Assembly: GCF_011043555.1 (NCBI RefSeq)
Contig: NZ_JAAKGS010000005.1
Coordinates: 62,001-126,000 of the forward strand
DNA from: Sphingobacterium sp. SGR-19
GTDB lineage: Bacteria > Bacteroidota > Bacteroidia > Sphingobacteriales > Sphingobacteriaceae
Reading direction: 5' to 3'
DNA length: 64,000 nt
This document shows, piece by piece, positions 8,298 to 18,316 of the stretch. The position numbers and the translations under genes are program-made. A model generated the notes under the pieces. It was not told the DNA's origin, searched no databases, and worked only from the letters and a program-made list of their open reading frames with translations. Position 1 is the stretch's first letter, and every line of letters starts with the position of its first letter.

Positions 8298-11200
8298 ATG
8301 ATGCACAAAACAACTAAACTCTGGTTGGGTAAGCTTGGTGTGGGGATTGGGTTTGTATTCCATAGTTTTGGACTATTAGCTCAGGAGAAGATGGAAATGA
8401 AACTTGAGCTGGCTGTTGCCAAGATAACCAAAAATACCAAAGAAGATTACCTTGCCCGTGTATCGGATGAGGGACAACAGAATACACGGATCACGGGCCG
8501 TGTGCAAGACAGCGCCGGCGAGCCGTTAGGAGGCGTAGGCGTTCATCTAAAAGGAACCAGCACATCGACGGTGACCAACGTAGATGGGAACTTTGTGATC
8601 GATGTACCGCAAAGGGATGGCATGATAGTCTTCACATCGATAGGTTTTTTGAGCAGAGAGTATCCCTTCACCGATCGCCAGACCGTTCTAAACGTGACAC
8701 TCCAGACAGATATGGCAACGATTGATGAAGTGGTCGTGGTGGGTTATGGTACCCAAAAGAAAGCCAACCTGACCGGTTCCGTGGCGAATGTGAACTTTGA
8801 TGAGAAAGTGACAAGTAGGTCGATCTCCAATGTTTCCACGGCACTGAACGGGCTATTGCCAGGGCTCGCGGTCAACCAATCTAGCGGAATGGCTGGCAAT
8901 AATAATTCGACATTGATGATCCGCGGGCTGGGAACGCTTGCCTCCGGTGCGGCCGGTCCATTGATCGTGGTGGACGGTATGCCGGATGTGGATATCAACA
9001 GATTAAATATGCAAGATATCGAAAGCGTGTCGGTTTTGAAGGATGCGACAGCTGCTTCGGTTTATGGTTCCAGAGCGGCCAATGGGGTTATTTTGGTAAC
9101 TACCCGGTCGGGGTCAGGAAAGAAGCCAAGTATCACGTTCAGTTCCCACGTGGCAACACAAAGCCCGACCAATGGAATTGGTTTCATGGCGGATTATCCT
9201 CGATCGCTAATGGTTCATCGGAATGCACAGGCTATGAGTGCCTCAGCTAACGCCGCAACTTATCGGTATGGCACCATTGAGCAATGGATGGCCTTAGGGA
9301 TGATAGACCCCATTCGATACGCGAATACAGATTGGTTTGACGTAACGATGCGGAACGCCGTCCAACAGAACTACAATCTCTCGGCGAGTGGTGGTAACGA
9401 TGTATCTAACTTTTTTATATCTGCCGGAATAATGGACGAAAGAGGGTTGCAAATTGGAAACGATTTTGCCAGATACAATGCACGTATCAATTACGATTAT
9501 AAAATTCGTAAGAATATTAGCATTGGCGCTAGGGTGACGGGTAACTGGTCTAACTATACATTTGGGTTTAATGAGGGATTTACAGGCGGTAGTTCAGGAA
9601 ATGCCTACGACTTACGGTTTGCTGTCGCGGGAGTAACGCCGTACGATCCGTTTACAGGCTTTTACGGGGGAAGATCGGCCTATGGCGAACATACGCTTGT
9701 AGCCAATCCTTTGGCTTTGTATGATCATTTAAGCTCGAAGAGAAATCAAAAGCAACTAAATAGCATTTTTCATCTAGAATGGGAACCTCTGGCAGGATTG
9801 AAAACGCGTGTGGATTACTCGTTAAATTACAGTGACCAGTTTACCGTGAATGCCAACAAAGCGGTCGAAGCCTATGATTTCCAGAATGAGGCTTTTACAG
9901 GCCGATGGATTTTAGGGCCGAATGTGGGTATATCAAATGACGATCTGAACAGTTACAAAACGATGGCGAGCGGCCGGATAAGTTACGACAAAGTGTTCGC
10001 TGAACATCACCAATTCGGGGCATTGGCTGTGTATAGCGAAGAGTTTTGGAACAGCCGTGTATTGGCTGGGGCAAGATTAAACCGAATTCATCCCTCGTTA
10101 ACCGAGCTGGACGCCGCAAGCGTGGACGGACAAACGAATAGAGGGTCGTCCACGAAGGAAGGGTTGCGGTCTTTTATCGGTAGATTGAACTATGCGGCCT
10201 TCAATAAATATTTGTTGGAACTGAACGCCCGTTACGATGGTTCGTCCAGATTTTATCCGGGGCATCAATGGGGCTTCTTTCCGTCGGCATCTGTGGGATG
10301 GCGTTTTACAGACGAAAACTTTCTTTCTAAAATTAAGGAGTGGGGCATTAGCAGCGGTAAGTTGAGGGCGAGCTACGGCGGACTAGGTAATAACAGAATC
10401 ACTAATTCTTTATACGAACAAAGAGAGGTACTGACATCATTTAATTATATTTTAGGAGGATCGGCCTATAGCGGATTCTCGAATAACAGGATGATAAACC
10501 AAGCGTTTAGTTGGGAGAAAGTCAATGTATTGAATTTCGGATTGGATCTTGTTATGCTGAATAACCGCTTGTCTGCAGAATTCGATTACTATGAGCGAAA
10601 AACTGCGGGGATGGCGGATGCTTTAGACATTTCCACGCTTATATCTGGAATGTATACGGCACCGAGACACAATATAGGAGAAATGAGCAACCGCGGTGTG
10701 GAGGGTAACCTCACTTGGAGCGACAGTAAAAATGGTTTTCAATACCGCATTAACCTAAATGCCTCTTACAATAGGAATAGATTAGAAAAATGGGGACAGC
10801 TGTTGTTAAGAGGAACCAGGTTCATCGATATGCCGGTTAATTTCGTTTACGGTTACGAGGATATCGGTATAGCACAAAATTGGCAGCAAGTCTATGACGC
10901 TACCCCTCAGGGTATTGTTCCGGGAGATCTTATTCGGTTGGACCTGAATGGAGATGGCAGGATCTCGGATGAAGACCGGAAAGCTGATCCCAATACCCAG
11001 ACCAGTATGCCGCATACCAATTTTGCTCTGAATTCGAGTTTCAGCTACAAAGGTTTCGATTTGAATATCCAGTTGCAGGGCGCTGCGGGGAGAAAGGATT
11101 ACTGGTTAAGCAACTATAATGAGCTGAGTATCGGCGAACGGTACGCAGCATCATGGGATCACTGGAATAACCCTTGGAGTGTGGATAACAGGGATGGAAT

Positions 11201-11483
11201 TTGGCCAAGGCTAAATAGTACGGCGGGTGGAAATAGGACGCAAACAACTTTTTGGCTAGATAACCTGTCCTACCTGCGCTTACGTAACGTGCAGCTAGGT
11301 TATAATATTCCAGAAAGTATCTTAAGGAAAGCAAATATTAATAATCTTAGAATATTCGTTTCGGGAGAGAACTTACATACGTTTACCTCATATAGAGGAA
11401 TCGATCCCGAGTCTACAGCCAGCATGAACGATGTATATCCACTCTTGAAATCCTTTTCTTTGGGACTGAATATTAACCTATAA
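8298..11483 (+). CDS. SusC-like TonB-dependent outer-membrane transporter (PUL1)
   Basis: A 1061-residue oligosaccharide importer. In order: signal peptide (to LLAQ), an unusual ~40-residue charged linker, a carboxypeptidase-D-like domain beginning ITGRVQDSAGEPLGG, the TonB-box-like segment IDEVVVVGYGTQKKANLTGS, a plug domain with LIVVDGMPDVDINRLN and VLKDATAASVYGSRAANGV, and a 22-strand barrel ending in the aromatic-rich LGLNINL. It should form a lidded complex with the SusD encoded 12 bases downstream and import lyase- or fucosidase-trimmed oligosaccharides using TonB energy. The linker before the first domain is longer than in the other SusC proteins here. It does not look like a complete STN signalling domain. 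Confidence 0.96.
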   Translation: MMHKTTKLWLGKLGVGIGFVFHSFGLLAQEKMEMKLELAVAKITKNTKEDYLARVSDEGQQNTRITGRVQDSAGEPLGGVGVHLKGTSTSTVTNVDGNFVIDVPQRDGMIVFTSIGFLSREYPFTDRQTVLNVTLQTDMATIDEVVVVGYGTQKKANLTGSVANVNFDEKVTSRSISNVSTALNGLLPGLAVNQSSGMAGNNNSTLMIRGLGTLASGAAGPLIVVDGMPDVDINRLNMQDIESVSVLKDATAASVYGSRAANGVILVTTRSGSGKKPSITFSSHVATQSPTNGIGFMADYPRSLMVHRNAQAMSASANAATYRYGTIEQWMALGMIDPIRYANTDWFDVTMRNAVQQNYNLSASGGNDVSNFFISAGIMDERGLQIGNDFARYNARINYDYKIRKNISIGARVTGNWSNYTFGFNEGFTGGSSGNAYDLRFAVAGVTPYDPFTGFYGGRSAYGEHTLVANPLALYDHLSSKRNQKQLNSIFHLEWEPLAGLKTRVDYSLNYSDQFTVNANKAVEAYDFQNEAFTGRWILGPNVGISNDDLNSYKTMASGRISYDKVFAEHHQFGALAVYSEEFWNSRVLAGARLNRIHPSLTELDAASVDGQTNRGSSTKEGLRSFIGRLNYAAFNKYLLELNARYDGSSRFYPGHQWGFFPSASVGWRFTDENFLSKIKEWGISSGKLRASYGGLGNNRITNSLYEQREVLTSFNYILGGSAYSGFSNNRMINQAFSWEKVNVLNFGLDLVMLNNRLSAEFDYYERKTAGMADALDISTLISGMYTAPRHNIGEMSNRGVEGNLTWSDSKNGFQYRINLNASYNRNRLEKWGQLLLRGTRFIDMPVNFVYGYEDIGIAQNWQQVYDATPQGIVPGDLIRLDLNGDGRISDEDRKADPNTQTSMPHTNFALNSSFSYKGFDLNIQLQGAAGRKDYWLSNYNELSIGERYAASWDHWNNPWSVDNRDGIWPRLNSTAGGNRTQTTFWLDNLSYLRLRNVQLGYNIPESILRKANINNLRIFVSGENLHTFTSYRGIDPESTASMNDVYPLLKSFSLGLNINL

Positions 11484-11495
11484 GATGTAAATAAT

Positions 11496-13361
11496 ATGAA
11501 AAAGATAAATAAGTTTCTAGTCTTTATTTTTGCCGGCTCTTTACTGCTTTCTACATCTGCCTGTGTAAAGGATCTGCTCGATCAACAGGCAACGACCGAG
11601 CTTGATAACAATGCCTACTGGCAAACGGAAGCAGATGCCATGGGCGGCGCCATGGCTATGTATAATAACATCAAGAATGTATTTCATAAAGACTATTTCT
11701 TCGACGGTCATGGTGACTATGTGCGGGTGCGTGCTGTGAGTAGTATCTCTTCATTAGGGACGCCGAGTAACGGCGGGGCGTATTGGACGGGAAGCACCAG
11801 CGGCCATTATTACCCAGAAGGGTATGGTTCTTCTTTTGATAACATGTTTCGTTTCCTGTATGGCGGTGTCAACAGGGCAAATTACGTGATCGACAACGTG
11901 ACAAACATGTTGCCTCGTTTACCTGCTTCTAAAGAAAATCTCGAAGGGATTATTGGTGAGGCTAGGCTGATGCGGGCTTTGGTATATTTTCGTTTAATTA
12001 CGATGTGGGGAGATGTGCCGTACATCGATAAAATAGTAGTAAGCAATGATGACGTGATATCTATACCGCGAACACCGATAGAAGAGGTCAAGAATCATAT
12101 TCTGGCGGATTTGGATTATGCGTTTGAAAAACTACCTGCGACCCGGCCGGCCGATCAGAAAGAAAGGGTAACCAAAGCGGCGGCCTTGGCTCTGCGTGGG
12201 AAGGTTAATCTGTATTGGGGCAGCTGGAATAAGAATGGATGGCCAGAACTGGACACGTTTACGCCGGATGCAGCGAAGGCCGATCAAGCCTTCAGGGATG
12301 CGACTGAAGACTTCGGAAAAGTCATCAACGATTACGGATTAACTTTATTTAGAGGTGGCGCTCCGGGCGAAATTGATGATTTAGGAAAAGCAGAAACACT
12401 GCCTAATTATTTTCATCTGTTTCTGCCTACTTCAAATGCAAACAATGAAACTATAATTGGTTTTACCCACGGAGGGCCGGGATCGGGCGTCAGCGATAAA
12501 CTAATGCGCGATATTGGACCAAGGGAGACCGAAAGTTCTGAAGTGAATGTGTCGCCTAACTACTGGTTGGCTGATCGTTACCAGTCTACGACAACAGGCG
12601 ATTTTCTTCCACCGATGGAGCAATTGAGTGATAGGACACAGGATGCCAAATATGCACCAGATGCAGCTACGAGACCAAATTCTGCTCTCAACCCGCAAAC
12701 GTACCTCGGAAGGGACTACCGGATGAAAAGTACGATTCTTTGGAATGGTGAAGTAATCCAACGTTTGGCAGGGTTGCAGGCTGAGGGGCTTATACCTTAT
12801 CATCACGGAATCCAAGGCGTTAACAACGGTGTTCGATATATAGATTATAATTCGGGAACGAACTCCGGTTACCTGTTCCGTAAGTTTGTGAGAAATTATG
12901 CCGGACAGGGAAGAGAAGAAGGTAACATGACTTGGCCGGTGATTCGTCTTGCTGATGTGTATTTAATGTTTGCCGAAGCATCGAACGAGGCTTTTGGCCC
13001 GACGCCTGAAGCCGTGAGCCTGGTAGACAAAGTGAGGGCTCGAGGAAATTTGCCGGGACTTAAGCCTGAAAAATATGCAAATAGAGAGGTGTTCTTTGAT
13101 GCCATTGAACAGGAACGTATAGTAGAGCTGGTATTAGAGGGGCATCGGGCGTTTGATATAAGACGTTGGAGAAAAATCGAAGAAATCTGGGGGCCACCTA
13201 ACGGTCCGGGCAAGTTTACGACCAACACTTGGGGTAACAATGTCACAGCTTATTTTCAGAATAAAAATGAGCGAGCCTATCAGCAATGTTACATTTTTAA
13301 GATACCACAAAGTGAAATGGATCGTAACCCTAACCTACGGCAAAATGCCCCGTATTTGTAG
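11496..13361 (+). CDS. SusD/RagB-family glycan-binding lipoprotein (PUL1)
   Basis: A surface lipoprotein of 621 residues that acts as the hinged lid of the preceding SusC. The lipobox is LSTSAC with Cys near residue 23. TPR-type helices are recognizable: GEARLMRALVYFRLITMWGDVPY in the first third, then RLADVYLMFAEASNEAF and EQERIVELVLEGHRAFDIRRW near the end, all SusD signatures. It is slightly longer than the usual 500-600 residues. It directly follows SusC, and two small lipoprotein genes come next, as expected for accessory glycan-binding proteins. Confidence 0.95.
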   Translation: MKKINKFLVFIFAGSLLLSTSACVKDLLDQQATTELDNNAYWQTEADAMGGAMAMYNNIKNVFHKDYFFDGHGDYVRVRAVSSISSLGTPSNGGAYWTGSTSGHYYPEGYGSSFDNMFRFLYGGVNRANYVIDNVTNMLPRLPASKENLEGIIGEARLMRALVYFRLITMWGDVPYIDKIVVSNDDVISIPRTPIEEVKNHILADLDYAFEKLPATRPADQKERVTKAAALALRGKVNLYWGSWNKNGWPELDTFTPDAAKADQAFRDATEDFGKVINDYGLTLFRGGAPGEIDDLGKAETLPNYFHLFLPTSNANNETIIGFTHGGPGSGVSDKLMRDIGPRETESSEVNVSPNYWLADRYQSTTTGDFLPPMEQLSDRTQDAKYAPDAATRPNSALNPQTYLGRDYRMKSTILWNGEVIQRLAGLQAEGLIPYHHGIQGVNNGVRYIDYNSGTNSGYLFRKFVRNYAGQGREEGNMTWPVIRLADVYLMFAEASNEAFGPTPEAVSLVDKVRARGNLPGLKPEKYANREVFFDAIEQERIVELVLEGHRAFDIRRWRKIEEIWGPPNGPGKFTTNTWGNNVTAYFQNKNERAYQQCYIFKIPQSEMDRNPNLRQNAPYL

Positions 13362-13385
13362 ACGTAAATTATAATAAAAACATAG

Positions 13386-13808
13386 ATGATGAAAATATTA
13401 AAATATAAAAACTTCTTTTTAGCGGTGATGATGTTTGCAGCGTTTGCCGTCACACGGTGTTCGAAAGATAATTTTCCTGTCGACGAGGATGGGTTGTTGA
13501 TCACGGATAGGACAAGTGCCTATGTGGGGAGTTTTGATTTATGGGATCCTACGCATCAAACGGTAGTGGTGGGCACGCCTGTCGTAGACACCGTTGCACA
13601 AACAATAGATTTGCAGGTGCGTTTTGGTACGGACTTAACGAGGCTGTGGCCGCGATTCTCTTTGATTACGGATGCAAAGTTAGAGCCTAAAATCACCGGG
13701 TTCGTCGACTTTTCGGATCTGACAAACCCCAGGCAGTGGACGGTCATATCGGGAAACAGACAGGTGCGGAAGGTGTACACAGTGAATGTAACGGTCCAAC
13801 AACCGTAG
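13386..13808 (+). CDS. Small PUL-associated secreted protein of unknown function
   Basis: A 140-residue exported protein with an N-terminal hydrophobic segment followed by VTRCSKD. A lipobox with Arg before the Cys is unusual, so lipidation is likely but not certain. The rest looks like one all-beta domain ending in VRKVYTVNVTVQQP, of the kind found in PUL proteins placed after SusD (DUF5018-like in general appearance; I am not sure of the family). The position between SusD and a DUF4466 lipoprotein suggests a surface or periplasmic glycan-binding accessory. No catalytic motif is visible. Confidence 0.75.
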   Translation: MMKILKYKNFFLAVMMFAAFAVTRCSKDNFPVDEDGLLITDRTSAYVGSFDLWDPTHQTVVVGTPVVDTVAQTIDLQVRFGTDLTRLWPRFSLITDAKLEPKITGFVDFSDLTNPRQWTVISGNRQVRKVYTVNVTVQQP

Positions 13809-13838
13809 GATAATGTATTAACATATTACAACAAAATT

Positions 13839-14837
13839 ATGATTCGTAAATTATTATATAATGCGACGCTCCTACTTTGTGCAGCGGCACTTATCGTGAG
13901 CTGCAAAGAGGAGGAGTATTCGGTTCCAACACCGAAAAGTGGTTTACAGAACGATTGTATTAAGAAGTCGGTGGGACCCGGAGTGGCAGGTATAGACATG
14001 GAGTTTATGTATGCTATGGCTATCCAAGAAAGTGAAGGAAAGCTGGTTTCTGCACAGGTGGAGGCCTCGATACCAGGTGCTCCAGAAACCTATCTGGAAC
14101 ACCGTTCCTTTCATACGGATGCCATTGGGGATGATATAGGTATACCGGTAGCGACTCCATCGGTAACGGACGGTTCGGTTACTAAGGTTACTTTTGATGT
14201 GGACACCAACGCGGCCACGTTAAGGTACTATTACAGACCGACACCAGCTGCGGTAGATAAGGAAGTTTCGTTCACTTTTTCTGCCACAAGCAGTAACGGC
14301 CAGACCGTTACGTACACGATGGGGCCATACAAGATCAGGAGGATGGAGGTGGTAACTAATTTGGCCGTTTCCAACGGCGACAAATTTTACATATCTGTGG
14401 AAGACATGGCTGTGTACGATGAGACGGAAGCTGCAGCGAGGCCGGATAAAATCGATGTGCTCTATTTGTTCAGAACGATCAGTGGAATAACGTTTGGCCA
14501 TTCGTTCGTAGCTCCAGCAGCAGATGGTATGTATCAGCCGGGTGTAACACTACCCAATGGGGTTAACCGAAATACAAAAATCCAAAAGGCTTGGAACGTG
14601 AGAGATATTCATCTCGGTGCTAACGCAGGTACGGGGAATAACTCCTATGTCTATTTGGACGATGAGGACTTTCGGACATTGGATCTCAGTGCGGCGCCCA
14701 ATTACGCTATCAATATGCTCGCGCAATCGGGTATATGGGTGCAAACAGCAGACGAGAAGTACAAAGCGTATATCTATGTAAATTCTATTAATGCTAATGG
14801 GAGTGCTGTAATCGGAATTAAGCGTTACAGGTTATAA
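13839..14837 (+). CDS. DUF4466-like PUL lipoprotein
   Basis: A 332-residue lipoprotein (lipobox LIVSCKEE, Cys near residue 22). The start of the mature region, with NDCIKKSVGPGVAGIDMEFMYAM spread over about 25 residues, resembles the DUF4466 family found beside SusC/SusD. It appears to be two beta-rich domains with no recognizable catalytic residues. By position it is probably a surface glycan-binding protein, the role SusE or SusF plays in the starch system. This is inferred from context and the substrate is unknown. It is followed 30 bases later by the lyase-like gene. Confidence 0.75.
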   Translation: MIRKLLYNATLLLCAAALIVSCKEEEYSVPTPKSGLQNDCIKKSVGPGVAGIDMEFMYAMAIQESEGKLVSAQVEASIPGAPETYLEHRSFHTDAIGDDIGIPVATPSVTDGSVTKVTFDVDTNAATLRYYYRPTPAAVDKEVSFTFSATSSNGQTVTYTMGPYKIRRMEVVTNLAVSNGDKFYISVEDMAVYDETEAAARPDKIDVLYLFRTISGITFGHSFVAPAADGMYQPGVTLPNGVNRNTKIQKAWNVRDIHLGANAGTGNNSYVYLDDEDFRTLDLSAAPNYAINMLAQSGIWVQTADEKYKAYIYVNSINANGSAVIGIKRYRL

Positions 14838-14867
14838 TCATCACAATATCCACAGATTTTTCAATTT

Positions 14868-16715
14868 ATGAAATATTTCTCTCTTCTTACGCTTTTTGCG
14901 TTAGCGATGACTTACTCCACGATTTATGCACAGTCTAACAAAGGTATACCTGCCATAGCTAATCACCCCCGCTTACTCTTTTTAGAAGGAGAGGAAAAAG
15001 CGCTTGCAAGTGCGGTCAAGGTGGATCGATACAAGCAGCGGGTACACCATGAAATTCTTGCGGAATGTGAAGAAATCCTCCACACTGTCCCCGTTGAGCG
15101 AATTAAAGTCGGAATGCGTATGCTTCCGACTTCTCGCGAAGCGATGCTACGAATTTTTTATCTCTCTTACTCTTGGAGAATGACTGGCGACAGCCGTTAC
15201 GTTGAGCGGGCGAAAGACGAGCTGCATGCAATTTCATCGTTCACCGACTGGAATCCATCCCATTTTCTGGATGTTGCGGAGATGACCATTGCCGCTGCTA
15301 TTGGTTATGACTGGCTATACAAAGAATTATCGCCAGAAGAAAGGACGCGAATTAAAGATGCGATTCTGAAAAAGGGCTTGGAGCCATCGTTTGATAGCAG
15401 GTATAACTGGTGGTTAAAGGCTACCCACAATTGGAATCAAGTTTGTAATGCAGGAATGCTCTTGGGAGCGTTGGCTATTTATGAGGATGACGTTGCACTA
15501 GCGGAAAAGATAATAGAAAGAGGTAAGGAGAGTATCCAGTTGCCGATGAAAGATTATGAGCCAGATGGCGCATATCCAGAGGGTTACATGTACTGGGGCT
15601 ACGGAACAACCTTCAATGTACTGTTTATAAATGCTATGGAACGGGCTTTTGGCCAAGCGTATGATTTATCGTCAACTCCAAGTTTTTTAGAAACGGCTTC
15701 TTTTATGCAAAACATGACCGGCGTGACGGGAGATTCTTTTAATTTTTCTGATTCGGATCTCGGCGGCGTTTTGCAGCCATCCATGTTCTGGTTTGCCCAA
15801 AAGACAAATAATCCTTCTTTGCTGTGGGTGGAAAGAGAACATATGGTCAAATTAAGTGCTAATGTGAGAGAGGACAATCGTATCCTTCCTCTTACTTTGA
15901 TATGGAGTCAAGATAGTGATCTTCAGTCTATCGATCCTCCTAAAAATAGGATGTGGGCAGGCAAAGGCAAGACACCCGTGGCACTGATGCGATCGTCATG
16001 GACGGATTCCTCTGCAATATATGTAGGATTCAAAGGTGGTTCTCCATCGACGAATCATGGACATATGGATGTTGGTTCTTTTGTAATGGAATCTGATGGT
16101 ATACGTTGGGCGATAGACTTCGGTCGAGAAGATTATCGATTGCTCGAATCACAAAATATCAATATATGGAACTTCGATCAAAACTCTGAGCGTTGGGGCG
16201 TGTTTAAATATTCAAATTTAGCACATAACACACTAACGGTAAACGGAGAGCTTCAAAATGTGAAAGGATATGCGCCGCTGATAGATTTTTTCGAAACGGA
16301 TGATAGTACGACCGCGACAATGGATCTTTCTTCGCTATATCCTCAATTGACAACGTTAAAACGTAACGTTACAATTGCTAATGGGGAAAAAGTAACGATT
16401 AAGGATCTATATGGTAGTCGATCGGACGAAAGCACCATACGGTGGTCGATGCTCACGGATGCCACAGTGAGTTTGAGCGATGCAAAAACTGCGGTGCTTA
16501 CTAAAGACGGAAAGCAGTTGAAATTGCAGGTGAATGTGCCCTACGATATCCTTCTGAAAACGTGGGTGACGGATAGGGATTATATGGGGAATGATACGCA
16601 AATAGTGGGATTCGAAATAAAAGTCGAACCTTATCAAACGGGAGAAATCATAGTGCATTTAGTGCCTTTACACCATTCCAGTTACAAAAAATCCAACCAA
16701 TCGCTTTCTCCCTGA
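14868..16715 (+). CDS. Heparinase II/III-family polysaccharide lyase
   Basis: A secreted 615-residue protein with signal peptide ending STIYAQ. The N-terminal half is an alpha-helical toroid (for example WWLKATHNWNQVCNAGMLLG, residues ~180-200). The C-terminal half carries the Hepar_II_III beta-sandwich features NHGHMDVGSFVMESDG and later AHNTLTVNGE. Enzymes of this fold (PL12, PL15, PL17, PL21 and others) cleave uronic-acid polysaccharides by beta-elimination, leaving the unsaturated end that GH88 removes. I cannot choose a CAZy family by eye. It is the last gene of PUL1, and its 3' end overlaps the convergent acyl-CoA dehydrogenase gene by 34 bases. Confidence 0.88.
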   Translation: MKYFSLLTLFALAMTYSTIYAQSNKGIPAIANHPRLLFLEGEEKALASAVKVDRYKQRVHHEILAECEEILHTVPVERIKVGMRMLPTSREAMLRIFYLSYSWRMTGDSRYVERAKDELHAISSFTDWNPSHFLDVAEMTIAAAIGYDWLYKELSPEERTRIKDAILKKGLEPSFDSRYNWWLKATHNWNQVCNAGMLLGALAIYEDDVALAEKIIERGKESIQLPMKDYEPDGAYPEGYMYWGYGTTFNVLFINAMERAFGQAYDLSSTPSFLETASFMQNMTGVTGDSFNFSDSDLGGVLQPSMFWFAQKTNNPSLLWVEREHMVKLSANVREDNRILPLTLIWSQDSDLQSIDPPKNRMWAGKGKTPVALMRSSWTDSSAIYVGFKGGSPSTNHGHMDVGSFVMESDGIRWAIDFGREDYRLLESQNINIWNFDQNSERWGVFKYSNLAHNTLTVNGELQNVKGYAPLIDFFETDDSTTATMDLSSLYPQLTTLKRNVTIANGEKVTIKDLYGSRSDESTIRWSMLTDATVSLSDAKTAVLTKDGKQLKLQVNVPYDILLKTWVTDRDYMGNDTQIVGFEIKVEPYQTGEIIVHLVPLHHSSYKKSNQSLSP

Positions 16716-18181
16716 TATTCTACAACAAGTTCAGCATGATGGTGGAGCGATAAATTGGATGCTAATTGTGCCACATCGAGCTGCATATTATAAATACAGT
16801 TTTCCACCAAGTCGGCCCGGAAGCCTTTTTCCTGCATGTTGATGACGTATTGTGTATTGACGATGCGTGCAACGATTTTCCCCAGATCGACTAATTTTCG
16901 TTGGACAAGATTTTCCGGTATCAAAAATTGTAGATATTCCCGGAAGCGAGGTGCTACTTTCTCGGTTGGCGCAAATTTAGATAGCGACTGATAAAGAGAG
17001 GTCTCTTTTTGTCTCTTCATCCGTTTCAAGACGATTTCGGCAATCTGGGTATACAGCATCTCGTTCGATCCTTCGAAGATCTGGAAAGGTCGGCTGTCCA
17101 CAATCCCTCTTCCCGCGATGTGGCTAATTTTGTAACCGTTCGCACCGGATACCTGTAAGCATAACTGTGCCGATTCTTGCATCAGATCGGTAACCAACGC
17201 CTTCATACTGTTGGCTTCCAGGCCTTCTGTAGCGAGGTTATGTTCGATGCCGCTGATATCGCTGCTTCTGGCACACATGCCAGAGCATAATGTAAAGGCG
17301 GTCTGTATTCTGGAAAGTTGAAATTGTACGGAATCCAAAGCGAGGAGATTGCCGGCACCGACCATTCTGGTTGTACAATGTTGGAGCGCTTCGTCCAGCA
17401 TGCGCTTGATAAAGCCCATACCCATACCAGGGAATTGCAATCGGCTCCGGTGGAGGATGTCCAACATCATTTTGATACCGGTACTTTCTGGTTGTAGGCG
17501 TTGGTAGGTGGGAACCTCCACGTTAATAACATTCATACCATAGGGTATCATGTATAAGCCCAGGTTGCTATAGAGTGCTTCGACCTCGATGCGTTGTTTT
17601 TCGTCCGCATTGTTCGTCACAAAGAAATCAACGTCTCGGGCAAGTTCGCCGTTACCTAAGTCTTTTCGAGCGGCCACCAGCCAGTAATCAGCCTGACCCG
17701 TCAAGCCCTGCCAATGTTTACGGCCAGTGATGGCATAGCTTTCATCCATGGTTTGGTAGGATGTCCGCATGTTTAAGGCATCGCTTCCATAGTCCGGTTC
17801 GGTGATCATGAGCCCGCCCATGCGCTGACCGCTTAAAAATTCCGGAAAGATTTTTTCTTTTATTTTGGCGTCGCCATATTTGGCCAGAGGCTCCAAAAAC
17901 AAAGCGATATTGATACCGAACGTCAACGATAAAGGTAGTGATTCGTATGAAGCGGCAGACAAGATGCTCAAGCACTCTTTGACGATGCAGCCGCGCCCGC
18001 CGTATTCCGCCGGAATTGCAACAGCAAGAGGATGGGTATCCATGATATCCCGCCATACGTGCGGAGGTAGACCCCGGTCATGGCTCATTTCATTGATATC
18101 TTGTTGCTCATGAAACACCCGTCTAAGTGCTTGATTAAATCGTGCTATAAATACGGATAATTCTTCCTTCACCAATTCCAT
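16682..18181 (-). CDS. Acyl-CoA dehydrogenase family protein
   Basis: A cytoplasmic FAD enzyme of 499 residues that should introduce a trans-2 double bond into an acyl-CoA or similar thioester. Seen are the FAD-binding signature MITEPDYGSD (~128-137), the helix ending with a substrate-pocket region around GMGMGFIKRMLDEAL, and IFEGSNEMLYTQIAE (~385), the usual EGxNE motif near the C-terminus. It is longer than the ~380-residue core because of an extra ~90-residue C-terminal helical domain. It is unrelated in function to the flanking glycan genes. The promoter candidate TATATTTG lies at 18218-18211. The acyl substrate cannot be told from the sequence. Confidence 0.9.
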   Translation of the reverse strand: MELVKEELSVFIARFNQALRRVFHEQQDINEMSHDRGLPPHVWRDIMDTHPLAVAIPAEYGGRGCIVKECLSILSAASYESLPLSLTFGINIALFLEPLAKYGDAKIKEKIFPEFLSGQRMGGLMITEPDYGSDALNMRTSYQTMDESYAITGRKHWQGLTGQADYWLVAARKDLGNGELARDVDFFVTNNADEKQRIEVEALYSNLGLYMIPYGMNVINVEVPTYQRLQPESTGIKMMLDILHRSRLQFPGMGMGFIKRMLDEALQHCTTRMVGAGNLLALDSVQFQLSRIQTAFTLCSGMCARSSDISGIEHNLATEGLEANSMKALVTDLMQESAQLCLQVSGANGYKISHIAGRGIVDSRPFQIFEGSNEMLYTQIAEIVLKRMKRQKETSLYQSLSKFAPTEKVAPRFREYLQFLIPENLVQRKLVDLGKIVARIVNTQYVINMQEKGFRADLVENCIYNMQLDVAQLASNLSLHHHAELVVEYQGESDWLDFL

Positions 18182-18210
18182 GTAACGTTTTTTATAATTT
18201 TCTTTAGCAA

Positions 18211-18218
18211 CAAATATA
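18211..18218 (-). promoter_or_regulatory. -7 box of the acyl-CoA dehydrogenase gene
   Basis: On the minus strand this reads TATATTTG, an exact TAnnTTTG match, about 30 bases before the start codon. No clear -33 TTG accompanies it. Confidence 0.4.
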
Positions 18219-18316
18219 TCTGTTTTTTTGATAAATGAGGTGGTATATAAACAAAATTGGATCTGAACCGTTCTTTATATAGAATGGAATGTTGAACTTT
18301 TTAAAACGTATATATT

